NCBI RefSeq assembly: GCF_006489205.2
Contig: NZ_VFYR02000001.1
Coordinates: forward strand, 900,555 to 964,554
DNA: 64,000 nucleotides
Direction: 5' to 3'
From: Brevibacterium sp. XM4083
Lineage (GTDB): Bacteria > Actinomycetota > Actinomycetes > Actinomycetales > Brevibacteriaceae
Shown here: positions 38,962-48,138 of the stretch, in pieces
Position numbering within the stretch: position 1 is the stretch's first letter
Layout of the letters: the number at the start of each line of letters is the position of its first letter
Made by a program: the position numbers and the translations under genes
Notes under the pieces: generated by a model
Told to the model about the DNA's origin: nothing
Seen by the model: the letters and a program-made list of their open reading frames with translations, nothing else
Databases searched by the model: none

Positions 38962-39047
38962 GGTGTGTCCTCCGTGTTGTCGGTTCAGTGGGGCAGAGTC
39001 GATGTGCACCGGCAGGCGGTGCGGCGGTGCGTGGCGATGGACGGGTC

Positions 39048-40637
39048 TCACGCGGGAGCGGTCGGTGCGGTCGACGGCCAGGCGGGGACGGCGAGGCCGG
39101 AGGTGTCGGCGGCGGCGACGAAGCGGTCGGGACGCAGTGCCACCGCGCGGACTCCGAAGCCGGTCATCCATTCACGGAGCACGCCGTGGAGGTCGACGAT
39201 CTCTTCGGCAGTGACCGTTGCCTCGTTGCGCTGACGCACGGTGACGTAGCGCGCACCGAGGCTGTCCCAGTCCCTGCGTTCGCTTGCAGTGAGCAGGTCG
39301 GCCGGGTCGATACCGTCGCCGAGGAGGACGCAGCCTCGACCGAGCGCATCGTCGAGACGGAGCATCCGTCCGTCGGTGGTCTCGACCTTCGGCTGGGGGA
39401 TCATCCGTCCGATGACGGTGTCTTCGCTCGGCCGACCGCGCAGCCATCCGGCGGTGAGGACGGGTGGGGCGATGAGCGGGGGATCGGGCTGTGGAGCGCC
39501 GGGCGGGGGCGGGGTCTCGCCGAGGTCGTCGGGGGTGATCTCCTGGGTGATGATCTTGCCGAGGCCGACGGCCAGCTGGGTGTAGAAGTCGACGTTGGGG
39601 CGACGTTCGGCCTCGTAGGTGTCGAGGATCGATTCGGGCGCGGTGCCGTCGTGGACACGGGAGAGCTTCCATCCGATGTCGTAGGCGTCGCGCATGCCCG
39701 ACTGCATTCCGGCTCCCGCCCACGGAGGCATGAGGTGCGCAGCGTCGCCGACGAGGAACACCCTGTCCTGCCGCCAGCGTTCGGCCATGCGCTCATGGTG
39801 ACGGTAGAAGGCGTGCTGGTGGATGTCGACGTCGTCCTCGGTCACGCCGAGGTCGGAGAGGAGAGGCCAGATCTTCTCCTGGGTGTCGAAGTCGGCTTCG
39901 GTCTCACCGGCACGCAGCGGTATCTCCCAGCGGTGGTTGCCCAACGGCAGTGGAATGTCGACGACAGGTCGGCGGTCGTCCGACCAGAAGGTGAGGTAGT
40001 CGCGGTCGGGCCACCAGCGCTTGACCCGGCAGTCGATGACGATCCAGAGCACATCGTGGGTGTCTCCGAGCAGCCGGAGGTTGAGTTGGCGTCGGACCAC
40101 GCTGCTGCCGCCGTCGCAGCCGAGCACGTATTTCGCCCGGAAGGTGCCCACTTTCCCGGTGCTGACGCTCTGTGCAGTCACTGTGGCACCTTCGTCATCC
40201 TGGGTCACGGCGGTGACCTCCCAGCCATAGCGGACATCGATCTGATCAGCGAATCGATCGCCGCCGGCACGCAGCACAGGCTCCAGAGCCGGCTGGTAGA
40301 CGTTGTAGAACCGGGTGCCTTCCACGGTTCCGAGTGTGGAGGGCGTGAAGCTCACGCGCATGAGTTCGGTGCCGTCGTAGGTCACCCAGCGCAGTGCGCG
40401 CTGCGGGTCGACGACCTTGAGGACCTCCTCGTCGAGTCCGAGTTCCTGGAAGATGCGCATCGTCCAGTCGTTGACGGTGACCGCTCGGGCACGAGGGTAG
40501 ATGTCGACATCGCGTTCGAAGGCGATGACATTGTGATCGTAGGAGGCCAGCGTGTTGGCCGCGACGACTCCCGAGGGTCCGTATCCGATGATGATGACCT
40601 CGGCGTCGAACGCTGTCTCCGTGTGTTCGGCTGTCAA
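39048..40637 (-). CDS. mhpA: FAD-dependent hydroxylase, MhpA-like (3-(3-hydroxyphenyl)propionate type)
   Basis: The 529-residue flavoprotein has VIIIGYGPSGVVAANTLA, the DG motif YVLGCDGGSSVVRRQL, and the GD motif VFLVGDAAHLMPPWAGAG. This last string is the usual form in MhpA and related hydroxylases. The C-terminal domain has GDGIDPADLL-like segments of the thioredoxin-like fold. It should introduce the second hydroxyl on a phenylpropionate or similar acid. It is the first gene of the operon and diverges from the IclR regulator. The 86-bp gap to the dioxygenase gene shows no structure. Confidence 0.9.
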   Translation of the reverse strand: MTAEHTETAFDAEVIIIGYGPSGVVAANTLASYDHNVIAFERDVDIYPRARAVTVNDWTMRIFQELGLDEEVLKVVDPQRALRWVTYDGTELMRVSFTPSTLGTVEGTRFYNVYQPALEPVLRAGGDRFADQIDVRYGWEVTAVTQDDEGATVTAQSVSTGKVGTFRAKYVLGCDGGSSVVRRQLNLRLLGDTHDVLWIVIDCRVKRWWPDRDYLTFWSDDRRPVVDIPLPLGNHRWEIPLRAGETEADFDTQEKIWPLLSDLGVTEDDVDIHQHAFYRHHERMAERWRQDRVFLVGDAAHLMPPWAGAGMQSGMRDAYDIGWKLSRVHDGTAPESILDTYEAERRPNVDFYTQLAVGLGKIITQEITPDDLGETPPPPGAPQPDPPLIAPPVLTAGWLRGRPSEDTVIGRMIPQPKVETTDGRMLRLDDALGRGCVLLGDGIDPADLLTASERRDWDSLGARYVTVRQRNEATVTAEEIVDLHGVLREWMTGFGVRAVALRPDRFVAAADTSGLAVPAWPSTAPTAPA

Positions 40638-40764
40638 GGGCGTGCCTCCTGATCGACTCTGATCCTCATGGTGATCGCCCCGGGGCGGGGCGGAATGTGT
40701 GACGAAGCTAGCATCGGGCGAGCGCGCGATGTCAGCGGCCGTGCTGGTGAGTGGGACGGGGTAT

Positions 40765-40797
40765 TCACCCGGTGTGCGAAATGACCGACACTGGTGA
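40765..40797. promoter_or_regulatory. Inverted repeat in the mhpA-iclR divergent promoter region
   Basis: TCACCCGGTGT (40765-40775) and ACACTGGTGA (40788-40797) form an imperfect dyad across 12 bases. It sits in the 227-bp gap between the hydroxylase operon and its divergent IclR gene. IclR proteins generally bind such dyads; binding here is inferred. Confidence 0.5.
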
Positions 40798-40864
40798 GAC
40801 GGAGGCGCTGAGGACTCCGGAACGCCAGGTGTCGGTTGTGCGGTTCCTGGGAGAGGAGGGAACG

Positions 40865-41647
40865 ATGAGGCATCCCGCTGAGCAGGACAGTCCGATCGCG
40901 GTCGTCGATCGGATCGCTTCGATCGTCAACTGCGTCGCCGCCGATGACGCACCGGTGTCGATCAGTGAGGTGGCGCGGAGAACGGGACTGCCGAAGTCGA
41001 CGACGTCGCGGATCGTCAACTCTCTGCTGCCCCATGGTCTGCTCGAGATGGAGGACGACGGTCTCGTCCTGGGCCTGCGCTTCTTCGAACTCGGGGAGGT
41101 CGCATCCCGGCCGCGCAACCTGCGCCGGCTCACCCACGCTCATCTCGAGCGCCTGCGGCACGCCACCGGTCAGACGGTGCATCTGGCAGTCCTCGACGGC
41201 GCTCATGTCGTCTACATCGAGATTCGGCGTTCGCGGAGGATCCCGCATCTGCCCAGTCGGGTCGGAGGTCGCCTTCCGGCGCATGCCACCGGCGTGGGCA
41301 AAGTGCTTCTCGCCCACTCCCCGCCGAGCGTCGCCGAAGCCCTCATCGACAGCGGCCTCGAGCGGGTCGGACCGTGCACGATCGTCGACGGGGACCGTCT
41401 GCGCGCGGAGCTGTGGCGGGTCCGCTCACAAGGCGTCGCGATCGAACGGGAGGAGTCAGGGGAAGGTGTTGCGTGCGTCGCCGCGCCGATCATGGTGCGC
41501 GGCGGCGAGGAACCGATCGCCGCGCTCTCCGTCTCCGGTGCCCTCGCCGAGATGGATCTCGAGGCCTGTGAGCGCCGTCTGCGCGAGACAGTCACTGCGC
41601 TGAACGCACAAGCCGCCCGCCTGCCGTCGAGTTGGCGCATGTTGTAG
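40865..41647 (+). CDS. IclR-family transcriptional regulator of the aromatic operon
   Basis: The 260-residue protein has an N-terminal winged helix (VSISEVARRTGLPKSTTSR) and the IclR effector domain with LPAHATGVGKVLLA and EEGVACVAAPI-like residues (EGVACVAAPIMV). Divergent placement next to an extradiol pathway matches MhpR/HppR-type activators, which respond to the phenylpropionate inducer. The ATG at 40865 follows GGAGGG; the frame stays open further upstream through the dyad at 40765, which makes earlier starts unlikely. Confidence 0.9.
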   Translation: MRHPAEQDSPIAVVDRIASIVNCVAADDAPVSISEVARRTGLPKSTTSRIVNSLLPHGLLEMEDDGLVLGLRFFELGEVASRPRNLRRLTHAHLERLRHATGQTVHLAVLDGAHVVYIEIRRSRRIPHLPSRVGGRLPAHATGVGKVLLAHSPPSVAEALIDSGLERVGPCTIVDGDRLRAELWRVRSQGVAIEREESGEGVACVAAPIMVRGGEEPIAALSVSGALAEMDLEACERRLRETVTALNAQAARLPSSWRML

Positions 41648-41684
41648 GCGCTAACCCGCTCACAGGTGGTGTGATGACTCGATG

Positions 41685-41707
41685 TGATCGCCGCCGCGTC
41701 GCGATCA
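41685..41707. terminator. Candidate bidirectional hairpin between convergent genes
   Basis: TGATCGC (41685-41691) and GCGATCA (41701-41707) form a perfect 7-bp stem with a nine-base loop in the 60-bp gap between the convergent IclR and FtsK-like stops. There is no T-run, so efficiency is uncertain. Confidence 0.4.
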
Positions 41708-44700
41708 TCATGCTGTCTCCACGGCCGGGAAGGCCGATCGTGCTGCCGTTCCGCCCGGCGGTGACTCGACGACTCTGATCGCTCGTGCTCGGGAGTCGGT
41801 GACGAACCAGCCCGTCCCTGCTGTGCCGTCGAGTGGCGGCAGGCGGGCGAATCCGAGAGCGGCGAGGTCCTGAGCGGTGTGACCGCCGAGGATGAGGGTG
41901 GGTCCGAGCGTCTGTGCGCTCGCCAGCGGCGAGCCGTAGCCGGGAGTGAAACGCAGCGGCATCGTCACCACGTGGAGGCCTGCACCCGTGAGGTCGAGCG
42001 TCGCAGGCTCCTCGCGATGCGCGTCGTCGTGGATCGTCAGCTGCGCGCGCTCGCCTCCGCTGAGCGTCCGGGCCAGAGACGTTTTCCCGCTCTGTGCCGA
42101 TCCGCGCACCGTGAGCACGGGACCGTCCCTCGCCGGGTCCCACGACACGGGTTCTCCGAAGGCGTCGTTGCCGAGCGGAATCGTTCCGTCCCCCCTCCGA
42201 CTCGGCGACGCTTGGGGAGCATCACCCGGTTCGTCGAGTCCCCGCCACCTCGGTGAGAAAGCCGACGGGCCGGCACCGCTGCGGGACGGAAGGAGCTGGA
42301 CGTCGGCGCCGTCGCTCCCGCACTCAGCTGTGTGGGGGCCGACGAGCACGGCACGCAGACGCGGCCACGTTCCGAGGAATCGGTGGCGGGAGAGACCGAC
42401 GTTGAGACCGTCCCCGCCGGCACTCGGCGGAAAGATGAGGTGAGTGCGGAACTGGGAGGAGACGCGCAGCCCCGGGCGGCACCCGGCAAGGAGGAACGTG
42501 AGTCTGAGGTCGCGGGAATGGGAGAGGAGACCCTCCAGCGTCGCCGCCGTGTGATGGTCGAGGGAATCGATGAGTTCACCCCAGTTCCCGCACACGACGA
42601 GAGTCGGCGGCCGAGCCCGGGCACTGCCGGCCGAGCCCGAACTCGGTGGGCGGTCCAGATGGTCGAGGATCGCATGGAGGCGCCACCCGGCATGCATCCC
42701 GCAGGAGATCGCCGCCTCGTCGATGACCTCGGCGATCCGGCCGAGCGCGACGATGCGGTGGGTGCCGGCCGCCGACTCAGCCAGCGTCACGAGGATGGCG
42801 GTCGGGTCGTCGTCGGTGATGACGATGGTCGACCCGTCCTGCGCGGGATCATAGGACCACTCGATCTGCCGCTGGGCGGCGGGGAGGTCGACGATCCCGG
42901 TGACAGGCGGCCGGGACGGCGCGCTCGCCGTGGTGCTCGGGAGGTCATCGACCGTCGGCAGCGGAGGGGGCACGACGGACCGTGGCGCATCGCCGGTGTG
43001 CCAGCGCGCCGCGGTGAGGAGGTTGTCGATGCGGATCCCCGTGAGGGCAGCGCTCGCCTGCACGGCACGACCGGGTTGCCACGGTCGCAGTCGAGGACGC
43101 TGCGCGGCCGACTCAGGCGCCTCCTCGGTGAGGGGAACGGCAACCCGGAAGCGAACGAGCGCGGACCCCGCATCGAGGAGAGCGGCCCCGGGACGGTCCG
43201 GCGGAAGACGGGCGGCATCGGCAACGCCGATGACGTCGGAGGAGTCGGCGTCGTCGCGCACGCGCAGGCAGATCCGGATGCTGATGTTCGCTTTCATGTG
43301 CCCGGTGACGATGCCGAGCGGTCGTTGGGTCGCGAGGATGAGATGGACGCCCAGAGACCGGCCGAGGGCGGCAAGATGCTCGAGCAGGTCCGCGGCCCGG
43401 GGATGTGCGGTCATCAGCGCGTGGAACTCGTCGATGACGACGACGAGCCGTGGGGGAGGATCGTCGAGGTCGAGGATGTCAGCGCACCCGCGGTCGGCGA
43501 GCAGTCGTTCGCGCCGGGTGATCTCCGCACGAACGGAAACAAGCGCCCGGAACGCCGCCGCCGAGTCGAAGTCGTCGAGGACGCAGTCGGTGTGCGGCAG
43601 TCGTGACAGGGGAGCGAACGTCGCTCCGCCCTTGAAGTCGATGAGGACGAGGGTCAACCGCTCGGGTGGATGGTGCAGGGCCAGTGACAGCAGCCACGAC
43701 TGGAGGAGCATCGACTTGCCGCTGCCGGTGGTGCCGGCCACGAGAGCGTGCGGACCGTCGCCGAAGAGGTCGATGCCGACAGTCCCGAGAGGTCCACGGC
43801 CGACGGGGACGGCCCCCGGATGCGGCTGCCGCCAGCGGGTCGCGATGCGTTCGGGGTCATCATCGCAGAGCTCTCCGAGTCCGTGGCAGGGGAACGAGTC
43901 CGCGCCGGCCGACGGCCTCCCGGCGCGCACGAGTGTGAGGAATCGGGCCGGCGGCATCTGGGTCGCCGTGAACGCTCGGCCGGGCACCGGGCCCTCGAGC
44001 GCCGTCGACGTCGTCGTCCGCGCTTGCGCGAGATCGCCGAGGACAAGGGAGACGGTCCGCTTCGACTGGGGCGCCCCGAGGCGGAGGGTGGACACGGTGC
44101 CCTCGGTCCGCAGGTCGACGCCGATGCGCTCCGAGGAGTGAGTCGCCGTGGTGGCGGGTTCGTCCTCAGCGAGCGCGCCGACGAGTTCCGGCAGCGCCTG
44201 CACTTCGGCCGACGGTGCCCACGCCCACCGGCGGTCGGCCAGCCAGGCGAGCATCATCGGCAGCAGGTGCGCGCGTTCACCGGTGACGACCACTGTGGTC
44301 GATCGCGGGTCGATGCAGATGGGGACGTCGCTGACGACGGCGTGGTCGTCGAAGCGATCGATGCGGTCCTCGATCTCGGGTGCCAGTGTGATGCGGCTGA
44401 GGATCGCGCCGAACCCCAGACATAGGCCCGGTGTGGCTCGTGCCGTGCGCTGTCGCTGCGCGATGAGACCGAACGCTCTCGACGAGGCATCGTCGATCGC
44501 GTGTGCGCGCTCGAGCCGGTGCCTCTCTACGTCCCGGGCATAGCGGCGCTTCTCGACGAGGTGGGCGATGTATCCCGATAGGGGTGCCGAGAGGCTGAAG
44601 AGCAGAAACCACCACATGCCGGTGAGCAGCGCGAGGGCGACGCCGATGCCGATGGGTATGAGAAACGCCCACCACTGCGGCGGACGGGCCGCGCGCGGTT

Positions 44701-45274
44701 CCTCGACCGCGTGCGGTGCGACATGGATCGTGTCGCTGCCGACGGTGCTCAGTGCCCCGCCGGTCGGAGCCTCAGGCAGCTGATCACGGTCGAGATCGGG
44801 AAGGAACACGGTGGACCCGAAGAGGCTCTGCGTGCGCAGCCCCGCGGGGGCGAGGCGGAGTCTGACCGGAGTGCGCGAGAGGCAGGGGTCGGCGACGAGG
44901 AGGCTGTCGGGAGACGGGACACGACCGATCAGGGTCTGGCGGGGGTCGATGGCGAGGGTGTAGCCCGAATCGGGGCCGGCGAGCACTGTCACCGTCGTGC
45001 TGCCGCTGCCGTGGTCGAAGGCCCCGCCCCCGAGGAGGGTGACCGGGTGGAGTCCGCGCCATTGACCCCACGTCATCGTCTCAACCCGGGCAGCTGGATC
45101 ATCGGGTGGTGGAAGGGCGCCCGGGTTGGAGGCGAGGAGATCGTCGACGGTGACCGGCTCGTCGATGACGGAGCGGAGCACGTCGAGGACCGGCTGCTCG
45201 CCGTCGGCGTCGAGGACGTCTGTGCGCACGGCACCGCTGACCTCGACTCGCTGGACGACTCCGCTGACCTTCAT
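41708..45274 (-). CDS. FtsK/SpoIIIE (EccC-like) membrane ATPase with FHA-like N-terminus
   Basis: A 1188-residue protein. The N-terminal region contains an FHA-like strand (TLIGRVPSPDSLLVADPCLS). Two membrane helices fall near 203-233, followed by a cytoplasmic region. An FtsK/SpoIIIE motor has Walker A AGTTGSGKSMLL (about 514-521) and Walker B RLVVVIDEFHAL (about 610-620). A second, reduced P-loop domain at the C-terminus shows RGSAQSGKTSLA near 1065. This architecture resembles type VII secretion EccC/EssC ATPases more than chromosome FtsK. No EccB/D/E or WXG100 genes are visible nearby; a Tad pilus operon lies upstream. Start ATG 45274 is tentative; a TTG 12 codons earlier is possible. Confidence 0.85.
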   Translation of the reverse strand: MKVSGVVQRVEVSGAVRTDVLDADGEQPVLDVLRSVIDEPVTVDDLLASNPGALPPPDDPAARVETMTWGQWRGLHPVTLLGGGAFDHGSGSTTVTVLAGPDSGYTLAIDPRQTLIGRVPSPDSLLVADPCLSRTPVRLRLAPAGLRTQSLFGSTVFLPDLDRDQLPEAPTGGALSTVGSDTIHVAPHAVEEPRAARPPQWWAFLIPIGIGVALALLTGMWWFLLFSLSAPLSGYIAHLVEKRRYARDVERHRLERAHAIDDASSRAFGLIAQRQRTARATPGLCLGFGAILSRITLAPEIEDRIDRFDDHAVVSDVPICIDPRSTTVVVTGERAHLLPMMLAWLADRRWAWAPSAEVQALPELVGALAEDEPATTATHSSERIGVDLRTEGTVSTLRLGAPQSKRTVSLVLGDLAQARTTTSTALEGPVPGRAFTATQMPPARFLTLVRAGRPSAGADSFPCHGLGELCDDDPERIATRWRQPHPGAVPVGRGPLGTVGIDLFGDGPHALVAGTTGSGKSMLLQSWLLSLALHHPPERLTLVLIDFKGGATFAPLSRLPHTDCVLDDFDSAAAFRALVSVRAEITRRERLLADRGCADILDLDDPPPRLVVVIDEFHALMTAHPRAADLLEHLAALGRSLGVHLILATQRPLGIVTGHMKANISIRICLRVRDDADSSDVIGVADAARLPPDRPGAALLDAGSALVRFRVAVPLTEEAPESAAQRPRLRPWQPGRAVQASAALTGIRIDNLLTAARWHTGDAPRSVVPPPLPTVDDLPSTTASAPSRPPVTGIVDLPAAQRQIEWSYDPAQDGSTIVITDDDPTAILVTLAESAAGTHRIVALGRIAEVIDEAAISCGMHAGWRLHAILDHLDRPPSSGSAGSARARPPTLVVCGNWGELIDSLDHHTAATLEGLLSHSRDLRLTFLLAGCRPGLRVSSQFRTHLIFPPSAGGDGLNVGLSRHRFLGTWPRLRAVLVGPHTAECGSDGADVQLLPSRSGAGPSAFSPRWRGLDEPGDAPQASPSRRGDGTIPLGNDAFGEPVSWDPARDGPVLTVRGSAQSGKTSLARTLSGGERAQLTIHDDAHREEPATLDLTGAGLHVVTMPLRFTPGYGSPLASAQTLGPTLILGGHTAQDLAALGFARLPPLDGTAGTGWFVTDSRARAIRVVESPPGGTAARSAFPAVETA

Positions 45275-45417
45275 CGCATCAGGGTCTGTCGAACCGGCGC
45301 CGGTCGGCAAGCGGTCATTTTCTCCCTGTGGATGGCCGCTGGGCGTTCACAGGCTCACAGCACGCGAGTCCATCCGCTGTCCACAGGTCCGGGCACGCGA
45401 GTCCGCGGGCACCGCTG

Positions 45418-45873
45418 TCATGAGATCCGCAGTGATCCTCGCGCCGAGGCGGTGGCACTGAGTTCGATGAGCCCGGGAACGAAGGGGGAGAGCAACGCGG
45501 GGGTGTAGTCGGCGCGCAGGCGGATGACGACCGAGGCCTCACCGTCGACCTCGGCCCGGATGCCGACGTTGTCGAGTCCTTCGGGTGAGGGGACGGCCGA
45601 GACGTAGCGCGCGGCTGCGCGCTGTGCCGCCGGTGGTGAGAACACGAGTCCGGGTTCTCCGTCAGGGGCGGGTTCGAACGAGTCGGAGGCCGCGAGGGCT
45701 GCCGAATCGGCCATCGCCTGGAGTTCGCGACGAGCCATGTGCAGGTCCGTGAGGGCGGCGATGAGGAACGCGAGGAGGAGCGCGATGACGACGAAGCCGA
45801 TCGCCAGGGGAGTGATCGACCCCTCGTCGGCCAGGCGGTGACTGGAACCGGTGGACCTCGCCGACACGGACAT
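45418..45873 (-). CDS. TadG-like pilus-associated membrane protein (Tad domain)
   Basis: The 151-residue protein has DEGSITPLAIGFVVIALLLAF followed by DLHMARRELQAMADSAALAA, the signature of the Tad/TadG-like helix of Flp pilus loci. A 90-residue extracytoplasmic domain follows. It starts eight bases after the TadE stop and is the last gene of the pilus operon. A minor pilin or anchoring role is inferred. The 143-bp gap to the FtsK-like gene has no feature. Confidence 0.85.
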   Translation of the reverse strand: MSVSARSTGSSHRLADEGSITPLAIGFVVIALLLAFLIAALTDLHMARRELQAMADSAALAASDSFEPAPDGEPGLVFSPPAAQRAAARYVSAVPSPEGLDNVGIRAEVDGEASVVIRLRADYTPALLSPFVPGLIELSATASARGSLRIS

Positions 45874-45880
45874 CACCGGC

Positions 45881-46378
45881 TCACCCGTTCCCGGTGGTCG
45901 CGACGACATCGGAATGCGAGGCACGCATGGTGATGTGCGGGGAGTTCTCCGAGCCGAAGATCAAGGGGATCCCTGGCAGCGGAACCCGCGTTTCGACGTC
46001 AGCGGTGACGAGAGACCCCGCGCGTCCACAGGGTCCTGAACATGAGTAGGTGATGGTGATAGGGACATCGCGGAGCCCGAAGTCGGCGAAGTGCATGGCG
46101 GCGACATCCTCGGCGCGCTGCTGTGAGGGGTTCGCGTCGCGGGCGGCGATCCGGGAGGCCGACACTGCCGCCGAGGTCGTCGCGTACCCGGCCGCCTGCA
46201 ACTGGGAGAGCGCGAGCATGAGGTAGACGACGGGGATGAGGAGGATGACGGCGGCGAAGATGAACTCGATGACCGCAGTCCCGGCATCGGGGAGAGCGAA
46301 CCTGACCTGCGACTCGGCCGCCGAGGCGTCCGGTGGGTCGGCAGGGCCGGGGGACGGGAGGACGGCGGGTTCAGTCAC
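45881..46378 (-). CDS. TadE-like pilus protein 1
   Basis: The 165-residue protein begins at a GTG overlapping the upstream stop by eight bases. A Pro/Ala-rich N-terminus leads to the TadE motif GTAVIEFIFAAVILLIPVVY, with Glu at the usual position next to the helix, and QLQAAGYATTSAAVSASRIA after it. TadE proteins are pseudopilins processed by a TadV-type peptidase. Two cysteines (SCSGPC) lie in the extracellular domain and may form a disulfide. Confidence 0.85.
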   Translation of the reverse strand: MTEPAVLPSPGPADPPDASAAESQVRFALPDAGTAVIEFIFAAVILLIPVVYLMLALSQLQAAGYATTSAAVSASRIAARDANPSQQRAEDVAAMHFADFGLRDVPITITYSCSGPCGRAGSLVTADVETRVPLPGIPLIFGSENSPHITMRASHSDVVATTGNG

Positions 46379-46877
46379 GGTCGATGTCCTCGACGATCGA
46401 GCGTCCCCGCAGGTCCCACACCTCGGCGGGTCCCCAGAGCCCGAGCACGGGCAGCGGAGTGCGGACCCGGACTTCGACGATCTCGACGCTCCCGTTGCTC
46501 TCGGTGTCGACGGAGATCGCCTCGGCATACCGTTCGCCGAGCGCGGCCGTGATGAGCTCCGCGGTCAGCCGCCTGCCGTCGCCGGCCGTCTGATCGGCGA
46601 GTCCGGCCTGCCTAGCACCGGCGATGGCCGAGTCGATGACGGTGTTGCGGACGTGGATGACCAGGCCGATCTGCAGGGCGCCGGCGAGAACGAGGGCGAG
46701 CAGAGACGCGACGAGGGCGAACTCCGCGATCGCGGATCCGGTGTCGGCGCCCCCGACCACGCCATCCTCGGAAACCGCACCCACCTCGGCCGCGTCACCC
46801 GTCGGCGGGGACGTAGCCGCGTCACTCGTCGGCGGGGACGCAGCATCAGGGGACCCGCCGCGCAGTGCTCGGCTCAC
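46371..46877 (-). CDS. TadE-like pilus protein 2 with duplicated N-terminal repeat
   Basis: The 168-residue protein has a GTG start overlapping the upstream gene (GTGA). It carries a low-complexity N-terminus with a duplicated nine-residue unit (SPPTSDAAT / SPPTGDAAE), then the TadE helix GSAIAEFALVASLLALVLA and VRNTVIDSAIAGARQAGLAD. It is probably a minor pseudopilin. The low-complexity N-terminus is unusual, since the cytoplasmic leader of TadE proteins is normally short. Confidence 0.82.
   Translation of the reverse strand: MSRALRGGSPDAASPPTSDAATSPPTGDAAEVGAVSEDGVVGGADTGSAIAEFALVASLLALVLAGALQIGLVIHVRNTVIDSAIAGARQAGLADQTAGDGRRLTAELITAALGERYAEAISVDTESNGSVEIVEVRVRTPLPVLGLWGPAEVWDLRGRSIVEDIDRD
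46790..46843. repeat. 27-bp tandem duplication inside the second tadE gene
   Basis: Positions 46790-46816 and 46817-46843 are identical except at two bases. The unit is a multiple of three, so the frame is kept and nine residues are duplicated. It is a candidate for copy-number variation between strains. Confidence 0.8.
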
Positions 46878-47131
46878 CCGGCACCTCGGACCTTGTTCAT
46901 CGCGTCCTCGAACATCGTGGTGAAGGCTTCGCCGGCGAGCGCCCAGAGGGCGACGACGAGGCCCGCGGTCATCAGTGTGATGAGCACCCAGCCGGGCACA
47001 TCGCCGCGATCGGGACGGTCGCCGCGGTGCCCGTCGTCGCCGGTGCCGTGTCGGGTTCCCGGCGGGGCAACGTCGTCGCCGATCCACCCGAGGGTGAGCA
47101 GGGTCAGGTGTGTCATGAACCGGTGGAACAT
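46874..47131 (-). CDS. Flp pilin-like small protein
   Basis: An 85-residue protein with a charged Gly/Asp/Arg-rich N-terminal half (DDGHRGDRPDRGDVPG) and a C-terminal hydrophobic helix VLITLMTAGLVVALWALAGE ending in a short amphipathic tail. Its position between TadC and TadE is where major Flp pilins are encoded in actinobacteria. The ATG at 47131 is five bases after AAGGAG; another ATG immediately precedes it. Assignment as the major pilin is inferred from place and shape, as the canonical G/E cleavage motif is not evident. Confidence 0.7.
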   Translation of the reverse strand: MFHRFMTHLTLLTLGWIGDDVAPPGTRHGTGDDGHRGDRPDRGDVPGWVLITLMTAGLVVALWALAGEAFTTMFEDAMNKVRGAG

Positions 47132-47208
47132 CATGTCTCCTTCTTCGTTGCGACGGTCGGTGGGCGGGGAGGTCGGGCAGGGGAGCGGAAAGCGGATGGA
47201 TGCCTCGG

Positions 47209-48138
47209 TCAGGGGCTGAGGTCGAGGACGGCGAGGGAGGGGAAGACGGCGAAGATCACGGTGACGGGCAGGACGAAGACGACGACGGGAATGAGCATGC
47301 CGATCTCCTTGCGTCCGGAGAGTTCGAGGAGACGCCGCCGCGACTGCTCGCGGACGTCGGCGGCCTGGGAGCGCAGCACCTCGGCGAGTGGGGTGCCGCG
47401 GGTCATCGAGACGGCGAGTCCGTCGACGAACTGGACGATCTCCGGGATCGCGATGCGCGTCGCCATCTGGTCGAGGGCCTCGACGAGGGGAGTGCCGGTC
47501 CGGGTCGCCGACAGCGCGGTGCGCAGTTCGTCGACGAGGTCGCCCGAACAGGTCCGGCACACCCGCTCGAGTGCTTCGACGATCCCCTCACCTGCGGTGA
47601 TCGAGAGAGCGAGGAGTTCTGCGACGGTGGGGAACTCGGCGAGGATGCGGGATTCGTGGCGGGCGATCGCCTGGCTGAGACGCCAGTCGTTGACGATGTG
47701 GCCGGCGACCCCACCGCTGATGACGAGGACGATGACGACGATGGCGGAGAACCCGCGCTGTGCGGTGATGAGACCGGCGAGGCCGCCGCCGGCGATCATG
47801 CCGACGAGGATGCTGAGGATCTGATTCGTTCGGAAGCGCTCGATCGTCGCTCGCCCACCGAGGCGGCCGATGCGCAGGTTGAGGGTCGCATCGGTGGTGA
47901 TGCGCGAGGTCACCCATGTCGTCGCCGTCAGGGCCGCCTGCCGCAGCGCCCCGAGGAGGCCCTCTTTCCGGGGCGTCGGCGGGGCGTAGACGTCGACGAG
48001 TGCTTCCTGATCGCGCAGGTACGGTGCGATCCGCGACGACAGGGTCGGGCGCCGCAGCGGAGGCAGGGCGAGGACGAACACGGTGAGGGCAACGCCGTTG
48101 AATGTGCCGAGGAGCAGGAGAGTGAGCGGGTCGATCAT
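47209..48138 (-). CDS. tadC: TadC-like type II secretion F membrane protein
   Basis: A 309-residue polytopic protein with T2SSF domain: FPTVAELLALSITAGEGIVEALERV and the late LSGRKEIGMLIPVVVFVLPV. Hydrophobic segments near 5-25, 105-150 and 275-305. TadC pairs with TadB to form the inner-membrane platform of Flp pilus assembly. The start overlaps the TadB stop (ATGA). The 77-bp gap to the pilin gene is short and featureless. Confidence 0.92.
   Translation of the reverse strand: MIDPLTLLLLGTFNGVALTVFVLALPPLRRPTLSSRIAPYLRDQEALVDVYAPPTPRKEGLLGALRQAALTATTWVTSRITTDATLNLRIGRLGGRATIERFRTNQILSILVGMIAGGGLAGLITAQRGFSAIVVIVLVISGGVAGHIVNDWRLSQAIARHESRILAEFPTVAELLALSITAGEGIVEALERVCRTCSGDLVDELRTALSATRTGTPLVEALDQMATRIAIPEIVQFVDGLAVSMTRGTPLAEVLRSQAADVREQSRRRLLELSGRKEIGMLIPVVVFVLPVTVIFAVFPSLAVLDLSP

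Noticed and set aside
41708..45274. Chromosome-segregation FtsK
   Set aside because: No four-helix N-terminus and no gamma winged-helix domain for oriented DNA. The FHA-like start and second P-loop domain favour an EccC-like protein.
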